Shown: piece by piece, positions 61,852 to 64,000 of the stretch | Layout: every line of letters begins with the position of its first letter | Position numbering within the stretch: position 1 is the first letter of the stretch | Assembly (NCBI RefSeq): GCF_035969385.1 | Contig: NZ_JAYKKJ010000005.1 | Coordinates: 256,297 to 320,296 of the forward strand | Length of the DNA: 64,000 bases | DNA from: SELP01 sp035969385 | GTDB taxonomy: Bacteria; Pseudomonadota; Alphaproteobacteria; Rhodobacterales; Rhodobacteraceae | Direction: 5' to 3' | Notes under the pieces: generated by a model | The model's database searches: none | The model's input: only the letters and a program-made list of their open reading frames with translations | Told to the model about the DNA's origin: nothing | Program-made: the position numbers and the translations under genes

Positions 61852-62901
61852 GGCTCTGTTGCACAAATCGGCTGATGGCCGAGGTTCCCCTTTCCCTGGC
61901 CGGACTCATCCCACGGACTCTGTGACGGGTATGCCGAGCGCCGTGTAGCCGTTCAGGACGGCGATGCGGACCTGAAGCTCGGCGACCTGTCGGTCGAAAT
62001 CCCGTGCCATGAGGCGCTGCCCCAGCAGTTTCACACAGTGCATCTTCGTTTCGACGCGGCTTCGGCGGTGGTATCCGCTCCATCGTCGCCATAGGGCACG
62101 ACCGAGGTATTTCGATGCCCGCAGCGCTTCGTTTCGTGCGACCGCGCCGGCGGTGACTGTCTTCCACGGTTTGGCGTTCTTGCGGGGCGGAATGACAGCG
62201 TGAGCACCGCGGTCAGCGATGGCATCGTGGCATTTGCGGGTGTCGTAGGCTCCGTCAGCGGTGACGCTGCCAATCTGCTCGTGCGCCGGGATCTGTTTGA
62301 GCAGGTCGGGTAGCACCGGCGCATCGCCGATGTGGCTCCCTGTGATCTCCACGGCTCGAACCTTCAGCGTTTGCTCATCAATCCCCAGATGGATCTTGCG
62401 CCAGACGCGCTGTTTCCGGCCGCCATGCTTGCGGGCGTGCCACTCGCCTTCGCCCTCGACCTTGATGCCCGTGCTGTCGATCAGCAAGTGCAGCGGCCCC
62501 TTGGACCCGCGATACGGTATGTTCACAGCCAAGGTCTTCTGGCGGCGGGACAGGGTGCTGAAGTCAGGCACCGCCCAGTCGGGGCCAACCAGCTGCAGCA
62601 GGCTCTCGACGAAGCCGGTCGTCTGTCTGAGCGCCATGCCGAATAGTACCTTCATCGAAAGGCACGTCTGAATGGCGGCATCGCTGTAGGTCTGCTGGCG
62701 GCCACGCCTGCCTGTCGGCGCGGCATCTCAGCTCATCTCGGGGTCGAACCAGATCGTCAGCGAGCCCCGGCGCTTGAGCGCTTCATTATAGGCTGGCCAG
62801 TTCCTGGTCTTGTAGGTCGGGGGTGTGGGTCTGCTCATGAACCCCGGCTACCACGCTGGATTCACGAGATGAATCCCTGACGGGATTTGTGCAACAGAGC
62901 C
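61852..62901. mobile_element. IS5-family insertion sequence with perfect ends
   Basis: About 1050 bp bounded by an 18-bp perfect inverted repeat: GGCTCTGTTGCACAAATC at 61852-61869 and its complement at 62884-62901. Contains one minus-strand transposase frame that carries a nonsense codon. Confidence 0.92.
61906..62838 (-). pseudogene. IS5-family transposase with an in-frame TGA
   Basis: From ATG 62838 the frame reads MSRPTPPTYKTRNWPAYNEAL, then SLTIWFDPEMS and a TGA at codon 37 (62728-62730), then continues in the same frame with DAAPTGRRGRQQTYSDAAIQ and the whole DDE domain (LLIDSTGIKVEGEGEW, SVTADGAYDTR, YHRRSRVETKMH). Relatives have Trp here, so one change (TGG to TGA) explains it. A shorter protein could start at ATG 62655, but it lacks the N-terminal domain, so the element is probably inactive unless supplied in trans or read through. 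Confidence 0.8.
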
Positions 62902-63197
62902 TCATTGAGAAATCCTGATCGCAAGAAAATGCAAGGATTTTTAAGGAAATGTAACTGGAGACTAACGTGCGAAAAATGCTTTTAAAAAAGCGTTCGCGGT
63001 ATCGCAATCTCGCCTGGAAGCTGTAGCAGTTTTCAAGCCTTCTCAAAGTAGAATGCTTAGTTGACGTACAGGGTGCAGTAACGAAATTCCGGTATTGAGC
63101 GTTTCGATGGATCCTTTGGTCAAACAACTTCAATTCGTGCACTGATCTCAATCGCGGATGCTAACCCTAACCCCCTTATGTAGTATGTAGGATAAAA
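62902..63197. other. AT-rich upstream region of the repeat protein
   Basis: About 296 bases with the promoter of the gene at 63198. GTAGGA precedes the ATG by 5 bases. A minus-strand open frame over this stretch lacks family resemblance. CTAACCCTAACCCC at about 63161 and TATGTAGTATGTAGG just after it are small repeats of no clear meaning. Confidence 0.5.
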
Positions 63198-64000
63198 ATG
63201 AAAAAATATTTATTTAACGCGGTCATCTCATTGGCGATGGTCCTGGCGGCGGCATCGGCCGTTTTTGCGCAGGACACTATATCGGTCGTGGAAGGTGAAA
63301 CTTATCAAATTCCGGCGCTAGGGGCAGAGTCGACCGAGACTAGAGCCGTAATATATTTCGCTACAACTGCTAATGGGGTTGAACTGTTTTACAGTCGTGA
63401 TGCTAGTTTTGGCACTTCAGGTCAACTTTTCGTTCAATCAGACGGAACGCCCAACACCGGTATAAGCACAGGCTTTATCGGAATTTCAAACCTATCAACT
63501 TTCCAATATGTGAGAGCAAACGTTTTAAACAGCTCACTTGTGAACGGGCAATACAGTTTTGAGGTTCAGATCTGGGGGGATTTAGACCCCGACACAAAAA
63601 CGACCTTTATAGGCTTTTCCTCTGGCGCGCCTTCAAATGCGGCCCCTGTTGCGAATGCTGGTCCTGACCAAACGGTCTCCTCTGCGGCAAGCGTGACGCT
63701 GGATGGTACTACGTCCAGCGATGCCGACAGCGATGCCCTCACCTATGCATGGACGCAGACATCTGGCACATCTGTTACCCTCTCAAGCACTACAGCAGCG
63801 CAGCCCACCTTTACGGCTCCAACTTTGGCTGTCGGCGATGCAGATGCGGTGCTTGTGTTCTCCTTGACGGTCAATGATGGAACAGAATCAAGCTCAGCAG
63901 ATGCCGTGACCATTACGGTTGAGGCGCCTTCAAATGCGGCCCCTGTTGCGAATGCTGGTCCTGACCAAACGGTCTCCTCTGCGGCAAGCGTGACGCTGGA
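63198..64000 (+). CDS. Secreted PKD/K319-like repeat protein (3' end outside window)
   Basis: At least 267 residues with no stop before the window end. Signal peptide MKKYLFNAVISLAMVLAAASAVFAQD (cleavage after VFA), then a unique domain of about 120 residues (VVEGETYQIPALGA, VIYFATTANGVELFYSR, WGDLDPDTKTTFIGF). From residue 144 starts a 99-residue repeat: NAAPVANAGPDQTVSSAASV, DGTTSSDADSDALTYAWTQT, then FTAPTLAVGDADAVLVFSLTV and DGTESSSADAVTITVE. This is the PKD/K319L-like fold of bacterial adhesins. The second repeat has begun at 63924. Likely a large cell-surface protein. Confidence 0.85.
   Translation, partial: MKKYLFNAVISLAMVLAAASAVFAQDTISVVEGETYQIPALGAESTETRAVIYFATTANGVELFYSRDASFGTSGQLFVQSDGTPNTGISTGFIGISNLSTFQYVRANVLNSSLVNGQYSFEVQIWGDLDPDTKTTFIGFSSGAPSNAAPVANAGPDQTVSSAASVTLDGTTSSDADSDALTYAWTQTSGTSVTLSSTTAAQPTFTAPTLAVGDADAVLVFSLTVNDGTESSSADAVTITVEAPSNAAPVANAGPDQTVSSAASVTL
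63627..64000 (+). repeat. 297-bp tandem repeat inside the surface protein
   Basis: 77 bases starting GCGCCTTCAAATGCGG are identical at 63627-63703 and 63924-64000, 297 bases (99 codons) apart. The second copy is cut by the window edge. Confidence 0.95.

Noticed and set aside
62786..63151. 121-codon minus-strand frame across the IS5 end and the island DNA
   Set aside because: It crosses the inverted repeat of the IS and has no coding character.
63161..63176. CTAACCCTAACCCC resembling a telomere repeat
   Set aside because: Only two units; chance in a bacterial intergenic region.
1..64000. CRISPR array or rRNA operon
   Set aside because: No regularly spaced short repeats with unique spacers and no rRNA-like stretch was seen; the only RNA gene trace is the tRNA-Cys half.

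Overview
The window looks like chromosomal DNA of an alphaproteobacterium, most likely Rhodobacteraceae/Roseobacter-group. The evidence is the high GC and codon usage over 1-56.4 kb, a monomeric NADP isocitrate dehydrogenase, FrcBCA/IolG-type sugar ABC systems and family-level resemblance of nearly every protein. This is recognition by eye, not a database search.

Layout. 0-4 kb: the 3' part of thrS, then a bufferin-type RiPP operon (DUF2282 precursor, DUF692/MNIO enzyme, DUF2063 partner, DoxX protein). 4-9.3 kb: small membrane protein, ArsC/Spx-like protein, cold-shock protein, and a fructose-type ABC transporter (frcBCA) with a divergent ROK regulator. 9.3-31.5 kb: VTC-domain protein plus DUF4956 partner, GH36 alpha-galactosidase, L,D-transpeptidase, creatinase, icd, murD, an MsbA-like exporter, ygfZ, an inositol-phosphatase-family protein, efp, small conserved proteins, an AAA ATPase, hrpB and asd. 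Three copies of a roughly 170-190 bp palindrome-rich repeat sit between genes here. 31.5-34.2 kb: MFS exporter with a divergent TetR and a perfect operator palindrome, plus a CPBP protease.

34.2-56.4 kb is a large inositol-catabolic region. The first block, read on the minus strand, runs LacI, IolI-like isomerase, binding protein/permease/ATPase, SDR, iolG, iolC fused to DUF2090, iolD, iolE, iolB. The second block has another LacI, two Gfo/Idh/MocA dehydrogenases, a second PfkB sugar kinase, a second IolB and an IolJ-type aldolase, with a shared TTGCAA-n4-TTGCAA operator. It is followed by a minus-strand operon of a MocD-like desaturase/oxygenase, a MocE-like Rieske ferredoxin and a PanB-like protein whose key residues are changed, opposite a third LacI. 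In rhizobia MocD/MocE/MocF-type proteins start rhizopine (O-methyl-inosamine) breakdown. I therefore infer that this region handles a methylated or otherwise modified inositol: oxidative demethylation first, then two sets of iol enzymes.

56.4 kb to the end is a foreign island. It begins exactly at a 3' half of tRNA-Cys (a typical integration scar). It holds a nearly complete IS3, a complete IS630 with TA duplication, an integrase remnant, a low-GC histidine kinase/response regulator pair, an IS5-family element with a nonsense codon, and the start of a secreted protein built from 99-residue PKD/K319-like repeats that runs off the window.
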